This document shows positions 1-8,883 of a stretch of DNA of 64,000 bases, one piece after another. The DNA is from Micromonospora cremea. GTDB taxonomy: Bacteria; Actinomycetota; Actinomycetes; Mycobacteriales; Micromonosporaceae. The stretch lies in assembly GCF_900143515.1 (NCBI RefSeq), contig NZ_FSQT01000002.1, positions 4,341,501 to 4,405,500 of the forward strand. Direction: 5' to 3'. The position numbers and the translations under genes are program-made. How positions within the stretch are numbered: the stretch's first letter is position 1; every line of letters starts with the position of its first letter. The notes beneath the pieces were generated by a model. The model saw only the letters and a list, made by a program, of their open reading frames with translations. It searched no databases and was not told where the DNA came from.

Positions 1-1215
1 GCTGGAGTAGCGGGAGATCCGGGCGGTGCCCGGGTCCACGACGTACTTGATGCCGGGCACGGTCAACGAGGTCTCCGCGACGTTGGTGGCAAGCACCACC
101 CGACGTGCGGTGTGCGCGGCGAAGACCCGGTGCTGTTCGGCGGAGGAGAGCCGGGCGTACAGCGGCAGGATCTCGGTGCCGAGCAGCGAGCGCTTCTTCT
201 GCACCAGCTTGCTCAGCGCGTCGGCGGTGTCCCGGATCTCCCGTTCCCCGCTGAGGAAGACCAGGATGTCACCGGGGCCCTCGGCGGCCAGCTCCTCGAC
301 GGCGTCGCCGATCGCCTGGATCTGGTCGCGGACGGTCTCCTCGTCGCCGTCGCCGTCCTCCTCACCCTCGGCGACCTCGACCAGCGGCCGGTAGCGCACC
401 TCCACCGGATAGGTCCGCCCCGAGACCTCCACCACCGGCGCCGGTACGCCCTGCGGCTCGTCGGCGGTGGGTCGTCCGGCGAAGTGCCGGGCGAAGCGGT
501 CAGTCTCGATGGTCGCCGAGGTGATGATCACCTTGAGGTCCGGTCGCCGGGGCAGCAGCTCCCGCAGGTACCCGAGGATGAAGTCGATGTTGAGGCTGCG
601 CTCGTGCGCCTCGTCGATGATCAACGTGTCGTACTGGCGCAGCATCCGGTCGGTCTGCAACTCGGCCAGCAGGATGCCGTCGGTCATCAGCTTGACCAGG
701 CTGCGCTCGCTGACCTGGTCGGTGAAGCGCACCTTGTAGCCGACCACGTCACCCAGTTCGGTGCCCAGCTCGTCGGCGATCCGGTCGGCGACCGTCCGGG
801 CGGCCAGCCGCCGGGGCTGGGTGTGCCCGATCAGCCCGTGCACTCCGCGCCCCAGCTCCAGGCAGATCTTGGGTATCTGGGTGGTCTTGCCGGAGCCGGT
901 CTCGCCAGCCACGATCACCACTTGGTGGTCGCGGATGGCGGCGGCGATGTCGTCCTTGCGCTCGCTGACTGGTAACCCCGCGGGGTACGTGATCACGGGT
1001 ACGGCGGCCCGCCGGGCGGCGATCCGCTGCTCGGCGCGGGCCAGGTCGGTGGTGATCTCGGCCAGCGCCGCCTCCCGGCGCTGCGGGTCACGCAGCTTGC
1101 GGGCGCCGTCCAGCCGTCGCTGGAGCCGGCGTTGGTCGCGGAACATCAGGGGGGTGAGGCGGCGGTGCAGCTCGCGGACGGGATCGGTCGCGGCGGAGGC
1201 GGCTGGATTCTGCAT
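1..1215 (-). CDS. hrpA: ATP-dependent RNA helicase HrpA, N-terminal 405 residues (runs off the window)
   Basis: DEAH-box RNA helicase of the HrpA type, which unwinds RNA and is linked to mRNA processing and ribosome quality control. Seen here are Walker A GETGSGKT at about residues 104-111, the Walker B box DEAH at 201-204, a SAT motif in the ITSATIE stretch, and the start of the second RecA domain ([16 protein letters not shown]). The basic, helical N-terminal extension is normal for HrpA. The ATG at 1213-1215 gives MQNPAAS and is the first good start. The C-terminal half lies before base 1, so the OB-fold and DUF3418-type tail cannot be checked. HrpB is also in this window (29946-32534). 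Confidence 0.93.
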   Translation of the reverse strand, partial: MQNPAASAATDPVRELHRRLTPLMFRDQRRLQRRLDGARKLRDPQRREAALAEITTDLARAEQRIAARRAAVPVITYPAGLPVSERKDDIAAAIRDHQVVIVAGETGSGKTTQIPKICLELGRGVHGLIGHTQPRRLAARTVADRIADELGTELGDVVGYKVRFTDQVSERSLVKLMTDGILLAELQTDRMLRQYDTLIIDEAHERSLNIDFILGYLRELLPRRPDLKVIITSATIETDRFARHFAGRPTADEPQGVPAPVVEVSGRTYPVEVRYRPLVEVAEGEEDGDGDEETVRDQIQAIGDAVEELAAEGPGDILVFLSGEREIRDTADALSKLVQKKRSLLGTEILPLYARLSSAEQHRVFAAHTARRVVLATNVAETSLTVPGIKYVVDPGTARISRYSS

Positions 1216-1335
1216 GTCGTGCCCAAGGATAGGCAGCCCGGCCGCGTACCGCCCCCGGGTTACCGCGCCACCGCCGGTTGGACGCTCGCGCGGCGGTCTA
1301 CAGTTGGCGGCCGACGTCGAGCGCGAGGGGCCGGA

Positions 1336-1791
1336 ATGGAGCTGCGGGACACCGACCGGGCGCTGGTGCAGGCCGCCACGGCGGTCGCCAAGCTGCGCTG
1401 CCGCAGCCAGAACCACACCGTCGCGGCCGCCGCCCGGACCGCCGACGGGCGGGTCTTCACCGGGGTGAACGTCCACCACGTCACCGGCGGAACGTGCGCC
1501 GAGCTGATCGTCGTCGGCACCGCCGCGACGCAGGGCGTGACCGGGCTGGAGACGATCGTGACGGTGGCCGACCGGGGACGCGAGATCGTCGCGCCGTGCG
1601 ACCGGTGCCGCCAGGTGCTGCGGGACCACTTCCCGGCGCTGCGAGTGATCATCGGCTCGGTGGAGGCCCTGCGGTTGCTCCCGATCGGTGAGCTGCCACC
1701 GGAGCACCACGTCGAGGATGGGCAGCAGAACACGACTTCGCCGGCCAGCGCGCCGGCTCCTCCGGCGGCCCGCAGCGCCGCAGCCGGCTGA
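1336..1791 (+). CDS. cytidine deaminase-like zinc enzyme
   Basis: A 151-residue member of the cytidine/blasticidin deaminase fold, which removes the amino group from a cytosine-type base in the cytoplasm. The zinc site is complete: C54-A-E56 (TCAE, with the catalytic glutamate) and P87-C88-x-x-C91 (PCDRC). The spacing is the standard one for the family. The ATG at 1336 follows a GAGGGG Shine-Dalgarno stretch; the open frame continues upstream but that part has no conserved character. The tail after residue 135 is Ala/Pro rich and probably disordered. It is divergent from hrpA. The substrate (free cytidine or a nucleoside antibiotic) cannot be told from the sequence. Confidence 0.85.
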   Translation: MELRDTDRALVQAATAVAKLRCRSQNHTVAAAARTADGRVFTGVNVHHVTGGTCAELIVVGTAATQGVTGLETIVTVADRGREIVAPCDRCRQVLRDHFPALRVIIGSVEALRLLPIGELPPEHHVEDGQQNTTSPASAPAPPAARSAAAG

Positions 1792-1812
1792 CCGGACCGG
1801 CCCCTGGCGCGT

Positions 1813-2172
1813 TCAGTCGCCGGCCGCCGCCTCCAGCATCGACCGGGGCACCGGCACGCTCTCGAACCGCACGTTGCCCTCCGGCACCAGCCAGCTCATG
1901 ACCTGCACGGCCAGCCGCCCGGCCCGCACCGCCGGATCGTTGTGATACAGCTCGCGGGCGGTGTCCGGGTCCACCGAGAGCACGACGAAGCCGCGCAGCC
2001 GCTCGTCGTCGCCGGCCAGGAACGGACCGGCCGCGAGCACGAGGCCCTGCTCCACCAGACCCGCCTGATGGGCCAGGTGGGCGTTCTGCAACCGGTCGAC
2101 CGCGTCCAGCGGCAGCTCCGGGGCGTCCGCCGGCCGGACCAGAAGCACGACCGTGTGCTGGTCGAATCGCAT
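1813..2172 (-). CDS. YciI family protein
   Basis: A 119-residue protein of the YciI-like ferredoxin-like fold. Typical features are the short hydrophobic opening strand (VVLLVRP), the central phrase LVLAAGPFLAGDDE, and the later region RGFVVLSVDPDTARELYHNDP, where YciI proteins carry the helix after the last core strands. These small proteins are dimeric and their reaction is usually unknown. Convergent with the deaminase gene, with about 20 bp between stop codons. It is transcribed away from the iron-uptake operon. Confidence 0.82.
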   Translation of the reverse strand: MRFDQHTVVLLVRPADAPELPLDAVDRLQNAHLAHQAGLVEQGLVLAAGPFLAGDDERLRGFVVLSVDPDTARELYHNDPAVRAGRLAVQVMSWLVPEGNVRFESVPVPRSMLEAAAGD

Positions 2173-2269
2173 GCTCCCACCCTAGGCGCGCCGCCCCCTC
2201 GGCGCGGGCGTCCGTCCTGGTCCGCCCGGGATCGACGGGCGCCAGTTAGGCCACCCTCAGCACGTCGGC

Positions 2270-2288
2270 TAAGGTAAGGCGAACCTAA
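2270..2288 (+). promoter_or_regulatory. iron box (DtxR/IdeR/DmdR1-type operator)
   Basis: The 19 bases TAAGGTAAGGCGAACCTAA match the DtxR/IdeR consensus TTAGGTTAGGCTAACCTAA at 16 of 19 positions. The site ends 21 bp before the start codon of the first permease and could overlap a -10 (TAAGGT). A weaker half-site (TTAGG) lies at 2246-2250. Established for the family: the Fe2+-bound repressor binds here when iron is plentiful and shuts off siderophore uptake. Confidence 0.85.
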
Positions 2289-2309
2289 GCGCGAACGTGC
2301 AGGAGACCC

Positions 2310-3356
2310 GTGACCACCCTCGCGACCCGCCCGGCCCCGGCCCGCAGCCGGTCCGGCACCCGCACCGGCCGCCGGGTGGCCGTCACCGTCGCCGCCGCGC
2401 TGGTGCTGCTGCTCACCGTGCTGGCCAGCTTCGCGCTCGGCAGCCGGCAACTCGGCGTCGACCAGGTCTGGCACGCACTCGTCGCGCCGGACGGCGGCGA
2501 CGCCAGCACCATCGTCCGCGAGCTGCGGGTGCCGCGCACCGCGCTCGGCCTCGCCGTCGGGCTCGCGCTCGCCGTGGCCGGCGTGCTGTTCCAGGCGCTC
2601 ACCCGCAACCCACTCGCCGAGCCGCGCATCCTCGGCATCAGCGCCGGCGCGTCGTTCGGCGTGGTGCTGGCCATCTCCGTCTTCGGTATCGGCACGCTCG
2701 CCGGGTACGTCTGGTTCGGCATCGCCGGTGCGCTGCTCGCCGGGCTGCTGGTCTTCGCCATCGCCACCCGGGCCCGCGAGGGCGCCAGCCCGGTCACCCT
2801 CGCGCTGGTCGGCGCGGCGCTCGACGCCAGCCTCGCCTCTGGGGTGTACGCGCTGCTCAGCATCGACGCCCGCACCTTCGAGGAGTACCGGTTCTGGGTG
2901 GTCGGCGGGCTGGCCGGGCGGGACCTGTCGGTCACCGCTCAGGTGCTGCCCTTCGTCCTCGCCGGGCTGGTGCTGGCCGCCCTGGTGGCCCGGGGTCTGG
3001 ACGCGTTGGCCCTCGGCGACGACGTGGCCCGCGGCCTCGGCAACCGGGTCGGCCTGGTCCGCCTCGGCGGTGGCCTCGCCGCGGTGCTGCTGACCGGGGC
3101 CGCGGTGGCGGCGGCCGGCCCGGTCGCCTTCGTCGGGTTGGCCGTGCCGCACCTGGCGCGCGCCCTGGTCGGCGCGGACCACCGCTGGACCCTCGCCGTC
3201 TCCGCCCTGCTCGGGCCGGCGCTGCTGCTCGGCGCCGACGTCGTCGGCCGGCTCGTCGCCCCGCCCGGCGAGATACCGGCCGGGATCGTCACCGCCCTGA
3301 TCGGCGCGCCGCTGCTGGCCGTGCTGGTCCGCCGTGCCCGGGTGGTGACCGCGTGA
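2310..3356 (+). CDS. FecCD-family iron-siderophore ABC permease (first subunit)
   Basis: A 348-residue integral membrane permease of the FecCD/BtuC family, expected to have about ten transmembrane helices. It forms half of the channel that brings ferric siderophores through the cell membrane. The conserved stretch RNPLAEPRILGISAGAS is the family signature, and GPVAFVGLAVPHLAR marks the segment that couples to the ATPase. The start is GTG at 2310, 9 bp after an AGGAGA Shine-Dalgarno. First gene of a four-gene operon under the iron box; its stop overlaps the next start (GTGA). Confidence 0.95.
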   Translation: MTTLATRPAPARSRSGTRTGRRVAVTVAAALVLLLTVLASFALGSRQLGVDQVWHALVAPDGGDASTIVRELRVPRTALGLAVGLALAVAGVLFQALTRNPLAEPRILGISAGASFGVVLAISVFGIGTLAGYVWFGIAGALLAGLLVFAIATRAREGASPVTLALVGAALDASLASGVYALLSIDARTFEEYRFWVVGGLAGRDLSVTAQVLPFVLAGLVLAALVARGLDALALGDDVARGLGNRVGLVRLGGGLAAVLLTGAAVAAAGPVAFVGLAVPHLARALVGADHRWTLAVSALLGPALLLGADVVGRLVAPPGEIPAGIVTALIGAPLLAVLVRRARVVTA

Positions 3357-4459
3357 CCACCGTCGACCGCCGCCCCGACTCCACGACCCCGGCGTCTGAC
3401 GCCGACGCGTCGCCCGGTACCGCCGGCGCACGGCTGCCCGGGCGGTCGCTGCTGCGGATCGGCCCGGTCAGCCTGCAGGTCCGCCGCCGCGCGGTGCTGG
3501 TGGCCGCCGCGCTGACCGTGCTGCTCCTGCTGGCCGTGGTGCTCAGCCTCTCCCTGGGCACCCCGTACGTCGCCCCGGCCGACGTGCTGCGCGCGCTCTC
3601 CGGGGCGGGCACCCCGTACGACCTGGTCGTCTTTGATCTTCGGCTGCCGCGGATCGTGCTGGCCGCGGTGGCCGGCGCGGCCTTCGGCGTGGCCGGGACA
3701 TTGATCCAGAGCGTGGCCCGCAATCCGCTGGCGAGCCCGGACGTCATCGGCATCACCCAGGGCGCCGGGCTCGCCGCGACCGTCGCACTGACCAGCGGGG
3801 CCGCCGCGGTGCTGGTGGCCCCCACCGCGCTGGTGGGCGGGCTGCTCGCCGCGGTGCTGCTGTTCGCCCTCGGTGCTCGGCACGGGCTGGCCGCGCAGCG
3901 GTTCGTGCTCGCCGGGGTGGCGGTCGCCTTCGCCTTCCGGGCGCTGACCGAGGTGGTCATGCTCACCGCCGACCCGATCGACGGGCTGCGCGCGCAGATC
4001 TGGCTGATCGGCACCCTGGCCGGCAAGGGCTGGACCGAGGCCGCCTGGATCGCCGGCACGCTGCTGGTGCTGCTGCCGGTGCTGGCCTGGGCCGGTTGGG
4101 CGTTGAACAGCACCGCGCTGGACGACGACACCGCGCGTGGGGTCGGGCTGCGCCCGGTTGCCCGCCGCATCGGGCTCGCCGGCACCGGCGTACTCGTCGC
4201 CGCGATGGTCACCGCCCAGGTCGGCGCCGTCGACTTCGTGGCCCTGGTCGCGCCCCAGGTGGCCCGGCGGCTGGTGCGGGCCGAACGGCCGCCGCTGGTC
4301 TGCGCGGCACTGCTCGGCGCGCTGCTGCTGGTGCTGGCCGATCTGGCCGGGCGACGGCTGTTCGCACCCACCCAACTGCCGGCCGGCGTGCTGACCGCGG
4401 CGATCGGCGGGCCGTACCTGATCTTCCTGCTGCTGCGCGGACGGCGGCGGTCCTCGTGA
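3353..4459 (+). CDS. FecCD-family iron-siderophore ABC permease (second subunit)
   Basis: A 368-residue partner permease, same fold as the upstream gene. The signature RNPLASPDVIGITQGAG and the coupling segment VDFVALVAPQVARRL are present. An N-terminal hydrophilic stretch of about 45 residues precedes the first membrane helix, longer than in most homologues. GTG at 3353 overlaps the preceding TGA by four bases, so the two permeases are probably translationally coupled and form a heterodimer. The open frame extends upstream inside the first permease gene, but that part is a shadow. Confidence 0.94.
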   Translation: MTTVDRRPDSTTPASDADASPGTAGARLPGRSLLRIGPVSLQVRRRAVLVAAALTVLLLLAVVLSLSLGTPYVAPADVLRALSGAGTPYDLVVFDLRLPRIVLAAVAGAAFGVAGTLIQSVARNPLASPDVIGITQGAGLAATVALTSGAAAVLVAPTALVGGLLAAVLLFALGARHGLAAQRFVLAGVAVAFAFRALTEVVMLTADPIDGLRAQIWLIGTLAGKGWTEAAWIAGTLLVLLPVLAWAGWALNSTALDDDTARGVGLRPVARRIGLAGTGVLVAAMVTAQVGAVDFVALVAPQVARRLVRAERPPLVCAALLGALLLVLADLAGRRLFAPTQLPAGVLTAAIGGPYLIFLLLRGRRRSS

Positions 4460-4479
4460 CGCCTCTAAGGAGTGGTGCG

Positions 4480-5346
4480 ATGCTCTCCACCCGCGACCTG
4501 GTCGCTGGCTACGACGAGCGGACCGTGCTCGACGGGCTCGACCTGGACCTGCCGACCGACGCGTTCACCGTGATCGTCGGGCCGAACGCGTGCGGCAAGT
4601 CCACCCTGCTGCGGACCATGGCCCGGCTGCTCACCCCCCGCCGTGGCACGGTGCTGCTGGACGGCAGCGCCATCCGCGACCTGCCGACCCGGGAGGTGGC
4701 CCGCCGGCTCGGCGTGCTGCCGCAGAGCCCGCTGGTGCCCGAGGGCGTCACCGTGGCCGACCTGGTGGGGCGCGGCCGGCAGCCGTACCAGCGGTGGTGG
4801 CGGCAGTGGTCGCCGGAGGACGGCGCGGCGGTGGACCGGGCGATGGCCCTGGCCGACGTGGCCGGCCTGGCCGACCGGCCGGTCGACAGCCTCTCCGGCG
4901 GCCAGCGGCAACGGGTGTGGATCGCCATGACCCTCGCGCAGGACACCGACGCCCTGCTGCTGGACGAGCCGACCACCTTCCTCGACCTGGCCCATCAGGT
5001 GGAGGTGCTGGACCTGCTGCACCGGCTGCGCGTCGAGCGGGGCCGCACCGTGGTCGCCGTGCTGCACGACCTGAACCAGGCCGCCCGCTACGCCGACCAC
5101 CTGGTCGCGATGCGCGCCGGCACGGTGGTGGCCGCGGGGCCGCCCCGGGAGATCCTCACCGCAGACCTGGTCCGTGACGTCTTCGGGCTGGCCTGCGTGG
5201 TCGTGCCCTGCCCGGTGACCGGTGCGCCCCTGGTGGTGCCCGCGCACACCGGCGGCACCACCGCCCGCCCGGTCACCCCCTCCGCCCAACCCGCCGACGA
5301 CGGGAGCAACCCGCTCGCCGGCTCGTACCCTTCGAAAGGACTCTGA
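4480..5346 (+). CDS. iron-siderophore ABC transporter ATP-binding protein
   Basis: A 288-residue FepC/FhuC-type ATPase that powers siderophore import. Walker A is GPNACGKST (34-42), the signature LSGGQRQR begins at 138, Walker B LLLDEPTTF at 159-167, and the switch histidine is H196 in VLHDLNQ. The last 40 residues or so are a Pro/Ala-rich extension. ATG at 4480 follows an AAGGAG site at 4467-4472. The TGA overlaps the ATG of the binding-protein gene (TGATG), again suggesting coupled translation. Confidence 0.95.
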   Translation: MLSTRDLVAGYDERTVLDGLDLDLPTDAFTVIVGPNACGKSTLLRTMARLLTPRRGTVLLDGSAIRDLPTREVARRLGVLPQSPLVPEGVTVADLVGRGRQPYQRWWRQWSPEDGAAVDRAMALADVAGLADRPVDSLSGGQRQRVWIAMTLAQDTDALLLDEPTTFLDLAHQVEVLDLLHRLRVERGRTVVAVLHDLNQAARYADHLVAMRAGTVVAAGPPREILTADLVRDVFGLACVVVPCPVTGAPLVVPAHTGGTTARPVTPSAQPADDGSNPLAGSYPSKGL

Positions 5347-6293
5347 TGCGTCGTCTCGTCGCCGCCCTCGCCGCGGCCGTCGCCCTCGGCGTCGGACTCA
5401 CCGCCTGCGGTGAGAGCGACCCGGTCGCCGGCTCCACCACCGGGGAGACCCGGGAGATCACCCACGCCATGGGCACAACCAAGGTCCCGGCGGAGCCCAA
5501 GCGCGTCGTCGTGCTCGACACCGACAAGATCGACACGGCGCTCTCGCTGGGCGTCACGCCGGTCGGCGCCGCCACCGCCGGTGAGGCCAAGAGCTGGCCG
5601 ACCTACTTCGGCGCGGACAAGCTCGCCAGCATCAAGGAGGTCGGGGTGCTCACCGAGCCCGACCTGGAGGCGATCAACGCGCTGAAGCCGGACCTCATCC
5701 TGGGCAGCAAGTTCCGCCAGGAGAAGTTCTACGACGAGCTGGCCGCCATCGCGCCGACGGTGTTCACCGACAAGGTCGGCATCACCTGGAAGGAGAACTT
5801 CCTCCTCGACGGCAAGGCGCTCGGCCACGAGCAGCAGGCCAAGGATCTGCTCGCCGCGTACGAGAAGCGCGCCAAGGACTTCGGAACCACGCTCGGCGAC
5901 GCCGCCGCCCGCAAGGTGTCGATCGTGCGGTTCCTCCCCGGCAACATCCGGGTTTACGGCCCGGACTCGTTCTCCGGCATCGTCATCGGCGACACCGGCC
6001 TGGGCCGCCCCGAGCGGCAGCAGCTCGCCAACAAGGAGGACAAGCGTTTCGACCTGGTCAGCCCCGAGCGGATCAACGAGGTCGATGGTGACGTCATCTT
6101 CGTGACCGCGTACGGCGACAAGGCCGCCGCCGAGCAGGCCAAGATGACCGCCGGCACCCTCTGGAAGGGCCTCGGCGCGGTCAAGGCCGGCAAGGCGTAC
6201 CCGGTCGCCGACGAGGTGTGGATGACCGGCATCGGCGTCGGCGCCGCCAACAAGATCCTCGACGACCTGGCGAAGTACCTCCCCGCCGCCTAA
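5346..6293 (+). CDS. iron-siderophore ABC transporter substrate-binding lipoprotein
   Basis: A 315-residue FecB/FepB-type binding lipoprotein. The signal peptide ends in the lipobox LTAC with C21 as the lipidated residue, so it is anchored on the outer face of the membrane. Two helical-backbone binding lobes follow: the first holds KRVVVLDTDKIDTALSLG, the second begins near VSIVRFLPGN. Final gene of the iron operon. A strong palindrome begins 25 bp after the stop. The siderophore recognised cannot be predicted. Confidence 0.94.
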   Translation: MRRLVAALAAAVALGVGLTACGESDPVAGSTTGETREITHAMGTTKVPAEPKRVVVLDTDKIDTALSLGVTPVGAATAGEAKSWPTYFGADKLASIKEVGVLTEPDLEAINALKPDLILGSKFRQEKFYDELAAIAPTVFTDKVGITWKENFLLDGKALGHEQQAKDLLAAYEKRAKDFGTTLGDAAARKVSIVRFLPGNIRVYGPDSFSGIVIGDTGLGRPERQQLANKEDKRFDLVSPERINEVDGDVIFVTAYGDKAAAEQAKMTAGTLWKGLGAVKAGKAYPVADEVWMTGIGVGAANKILDDLAKYLPAA

Positions 6294-6318
6294 CCCCCGC
6301 GCGCCGCGCGCCACGCCC

Positions 6319-6398
6319 CAAGATCCGCGCAACTTCAGGGATCCTGCTGCCTCACGAGCTGATGAGACGGCAGGATCCCTGAAGTTGCGCGGATCTTG
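6319..6398. repeat. 80-bp palindromic repeat A (29-bp perfect arms)
   Basis: Left arm 6319-6347 and right arm 6370-6398 are exact reverse complements, with 22 bases between. The outer ends read CAAGATCCGCGCAAC. A related palindrome with nearly the same outer ends lies at 7375-7454, on the other side of the broken DUF559 gene. It could act as a transcription terminator for the iron operon, but its length and the paired copy suggest a dispersed repeat. Confidence 0.85.
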
Positions 6399-6409
6399 CA
6401 TTGTCTGCG

Positions 6410-7302
6410 TTAGCGGGAGCGGGTGTGGAGGGCTTGGCGGAGTTCGCCCAGGAAGGCGTCGAAGTCCTCGCGGAGTCGTTTCGCCGTGACATGCAGGACG
6501 ATCCAGTCCTCGCCGAGCAGGCGGTTGAGTCGGCGCCGGTCCCGGTGGAACTGCTCCGGATCGTGATGCCACAGACCGTCGTACTCGACGGTGACCTTGA
6601 GGTGCGGCCAGGCCAGGTCGAGGCGTGCGACGAACCTGCCGTCGCGCTCGACCACGAACTGGGTCACGCGCGTTGGCAGCCCTGCGAGCACGATCCGTAC
6701 CCTGAGCCGGGACTCCGGTGCCGACTCCGCCCCCGCGTCGGCCAGCTCGGCTACCCGCGCCATTCGCTTCCAGCCTCGGCTGCCGACCCGTGCCCGGGCC
6801 TCGGTGCGTAGCTGAGGGAGCGCCACCAGCCGTTGGCCGGCCAGTCGGTCCACGATGGCGACAGCCTCCTCAGTCGCGAGCCACTGGGCCAAATCCCCGC
6901 AGGTGCGGACCGGCGTGGTCAGCGGAATGCCGGCGCGCACCGCAACATCGGTCTGGGTGACTGCACCGTGTGCACGACGAGCCCTGTGACCGGCCCGAAC
7001 CGCTGCCCGGCGGGCACGAGCACGTCGATGGGTTCATCGTCGGCGACCGACGCCGCGCCGTAGAGAGCCGCGGCGCTGCGCCCCGCGATCACCACCCCCG
7101 GCGGCAGCACCCACCGCGCCGCGGCCGCACAGCGAGTGCGGTGGGTGACCACCAGCTGCGCGTCCGCGTAGACATCCCGGAACAGAGGGCGCCAAGCGGC
7201 GCTGCGCAGCTCCGTCCTGGTCAGCAGGACGTGGGCGACAGCGTGGGAGCCGCGGAAGACGCGTCGCTGCAACCGCGCTGGTCGACGTGGGGGAACAGGC
7301 AT
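6410..7302 (-). pseudogene. AbiEi-like/DUF559 endonuclease-fold gene, frameshifted
   Basis: Two overlapping frames together make one protein of about 297 residues. The upstream part (start ATG at 7300-7302, MPVPPRR) holds an AbiEi-antitoxin-like winged-helix region (RSAAWRPLFRDVYAD, then VVIAGRSAAALYGA). The downstream frame, ending at 6410, holds the DUF559 very-short-patch-repair-like nuclease core (LDLAWPHLKVTVEYDGLWHH). The join lies near 6950-6962: VVHTVQ is followed in the wrong frame by SPRPML, while the other frame resumes with DVAVRAGIPLTTPVRT. A one-base indel near a GGG run restores a normal protein. It could be a true pseudogene or a sequencing error. The gene sits between two related palindromes. 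Confidence 0.8.
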
Positions 7303-7374
7303 GACGACACCCTGACTGGCACACCTGCCTGCCGGCAGCTCCTGTGGATAACTCTCAGCGCGGCCCGCCAACGC

Positions 7375-7454
7375 CAAGATCCGCACAACGTCGCGGCAGC
7401 TGCTGCCTCCCGCCGTCGGGAGGAAGCGAGAACAGCGGAGCTGTGCGGATCTTG
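7375..7454. repeat. palindromic repeat B (related to repeat A)
   Basis: The outer arms CAAGATCCGCACA (7375-7387) and TGTGCGGATCTTG (7442-7454) are exact reverse complements. An inner stem CCTCCCG/CGGGAGG adds a second hairpin. The outer ends share 12 of 13 bases with repeat A at 6319; the middle differs. It lies just upstream of the DUF559 reading frame. Confidence 0.75.
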
Positions 7455-7473
7455 TGAGGAGGCGGGTGGGTTG

Positions 7474-8118
7474 TCAGGCGGCGGTGGACCAGATGGCGCG
7501 GAAGGCGGCGGCCTCGCCGGCCAGCCAGCGTTCGATCTGGTCGGGCTTGGCGTCGGTGGGCATGTGGTGGGCCTGGCCGCGCCGGACGTCGACCAGGACC
7601 GGCTCGGCGTGCGGGAGCACCGCGTCCATGTGCCGGGCCATCAGGTGCAGGGTGGCGAGCACCGCCTCCTCGCTCGGCGGGGTCTCGTCGAAGTGCAGCC
7701 GGATCGCCTCGGCCCGGCCGTCGGCGTGGCGTACCCCGAAGTGGGGGTTGATCTTGACTGGTAGATCACCCAGCATGGCCAGGGCGTCGCGGGTCTGGGC
7801 CAGGTCGACGGCGGACGGCTCGCCCAGGGAGTGCAGCCAGGCCGTGGCGCCGGGCACCAGCGCCTGGTAGAGCGGGCGCCAGCGCGGCTTGACCACGTCG
7901 ACCACGCCGGTGAGGTGTGTGCCGCCGGTGTGGAAGGCGATGTCGGCCTTGAGTGCCTTGACGAACTGGCCGTGCGGGTTGAAGCCGGAGCGGCTGGCCC
8001 GCTGCTTGCGCAGGCCGCCCACGAAGGTCGCCTTGGTGGGGCCGTTGCGGTCGACGTAGCGGGTGAAGCCGAGCAGGGTGGCGTAGGGGGTGAGGGGCGT
8101 GGAGGCGGGCGCGGTCAC
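7474..8118 (-). CDS. conserved hypothetical protein
   Basis: A 214-residue soluble protein that I do not recognise. Visible blocks are YATLLGFTRYVDRNGPTKAT near the start, PRWRPLYQALVPGATAWLHS in the middle and a His-rich phrase MARHMDAVLPHAEP near residue 165. It has no signal peptide or membrane segment. GTG at 8116-8118 is preceded by a GGGAGGAC Shine-Dalgarno. It has its own leader with a 26-bp inverted repeat (8142-8167), which suggests a dedicated regulator encoded elsewhere or self-regulation. Confidence 0.75.
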   Translation of the reverse strand: MTAPASTPLTPYATLLGFTRYVDRNGPTKATFVGGLRKQRASRSGFNPHGQFVKALKADIAFHTGGTHLTGVVDVVKPRWRPLYQALVPGATAWLHSLGEPSAVDLAQTRDALAMLGDLPVKINPHFGVRHADGRAEAIRLHFDETPPSEEAVLATLHLMARHMDAVLPHAEPVLVDVRRGQAHHMPTDAKPDQIERWLAGEAAAFRAIWSTAA

Positions 8119-8141
8119 GGGCGTCCTCCCAGGTCAGGATC

Positions 8142-8167
8142 TCGATTAGTACATACATTCTAATCGA
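8142..8167. promoter_or_regulatory. inverted repeat, probable operator
   Basis: TCGATTAG, ten bases, CTAATCGA: a perfect 8-bp inverted repeat in an unusually AT-rich patch, 24-49 bp upstream of the start of the unknown gene at 7474-8118. The spacing of half-site centres (18 bp) suits a dimeric helix-turn-helix repressor. No regulator gene is adjacent in the right arrangement. Confidence 0.65.
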
Positions 8168-8269
8168 CGGGTCTGACATTGCCCAGCGAAGCCAGGGGTG
8201 GGATGGAGGCACCCCGCACCGGGCCGCGCACCGCGGCGCATCCGACGAACTGATCGCGGCCCGCGGTGG

Positions 8270-8848
8270 TCAGTCGGCCCGGGGCGGTTCCGGGGCCGTG
8301 AAGGCGGCGGTCAGGCGGATGATGCCGAACTCGAAGGCCTCGTCGAGGTCGCCGCCGAGGTTGAAGGCACCCGCCAACTCCATGCTGACGAAGCCGTTGG
8401 CCCAGGCGGTGAACATGCGGGCGGCCTCCAGGGCGTGCTCGGGCCCGGCGAGGTCGGCGGCGACGCGCAGGGCGGGGGCGCTGGCCTTGGTGAGGGCGTC
8501 GAGGCTGGGTCGGGTCTCCTCGCGGCCGTCGGCGAAGATCAGCTGATAGCCGGCCGGGTGTGCGTGGGCGAATGCGCGGAAGGCGCGGGCCAGCTCACCG
8601 AGGTCCCGGCCCGGGTCGCCGCTGCTGGCGACGGCGCTGAGCTGTTCGCCCAGGTCCTGGACGGTGGTCTCGGCGACGAGCCGGATCAGGGCGTCGCGGT
8701 TGCGGACCCGCTTGTAGAGCGACGGGGCGCGCACACCGACCCGCTCGGCGACCGCCTGCATCGTCAGGCGCGGGAGTCCATCCGACTCCAGGATGTCGCG
8801 GGCGGCCTCGACGATGTCGGCGAGCGACGTCCGATCGGGGGTCGGCAT
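8270..8848 (-). CDS. TetR family transcriptional regulator
   Basis: A 192-residue TetR repressor. The N-terminal helix-turn-helix is clear: SLADIVEAARDILESDG then LTMQAVAERVGVRAPSLYKR. The C-terminal ligand domain contains AHPAGYQLIF and EAARMFTAWANGF. I chose the ATG at 8846-8848 because an AAGGAG site lies 9 bp upstream; an in-frame GTG at 8887 would place the start inside the operator repeats. It is divergent from the metallo-beta-lactamase-fold gene and probably represses both. Confidence 0.92.
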   Translation of the reverse strand: MPTPDRTSLADIVEAARDILESDGLPRLTMQAVAERVGVRAPSLYKRVRNRDALIRLVAETTVQDLGEQLSAVASSGDPGRDLGELARAFRAFAHAHPAGYQLIFADGREETRPSLDALTKASAPALRVAADLAGPEHALEAARMFTAWANGFVSMELAGAFNLGGDLDEAFEFGIIRLTAAFTAPEPPRAD

Positions 8849-8883
8849 GCGGCTGCTCCTTCCGGGTGGGGCGACGGCCGTCA

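Noticed and set aside
1336..1791. Blasticidin resistance gene
   Set aside because: The fold fits, but cytidine deaminases share the same zinc motifs and no nucleoside antibiotic genes are near.
1896..3431. A 511-codon minus-strand frame over the iron permease gene
   Set aside because: It is a shadow of the permease; the sequence is Gly/Arg/Asp-rich with no fold.
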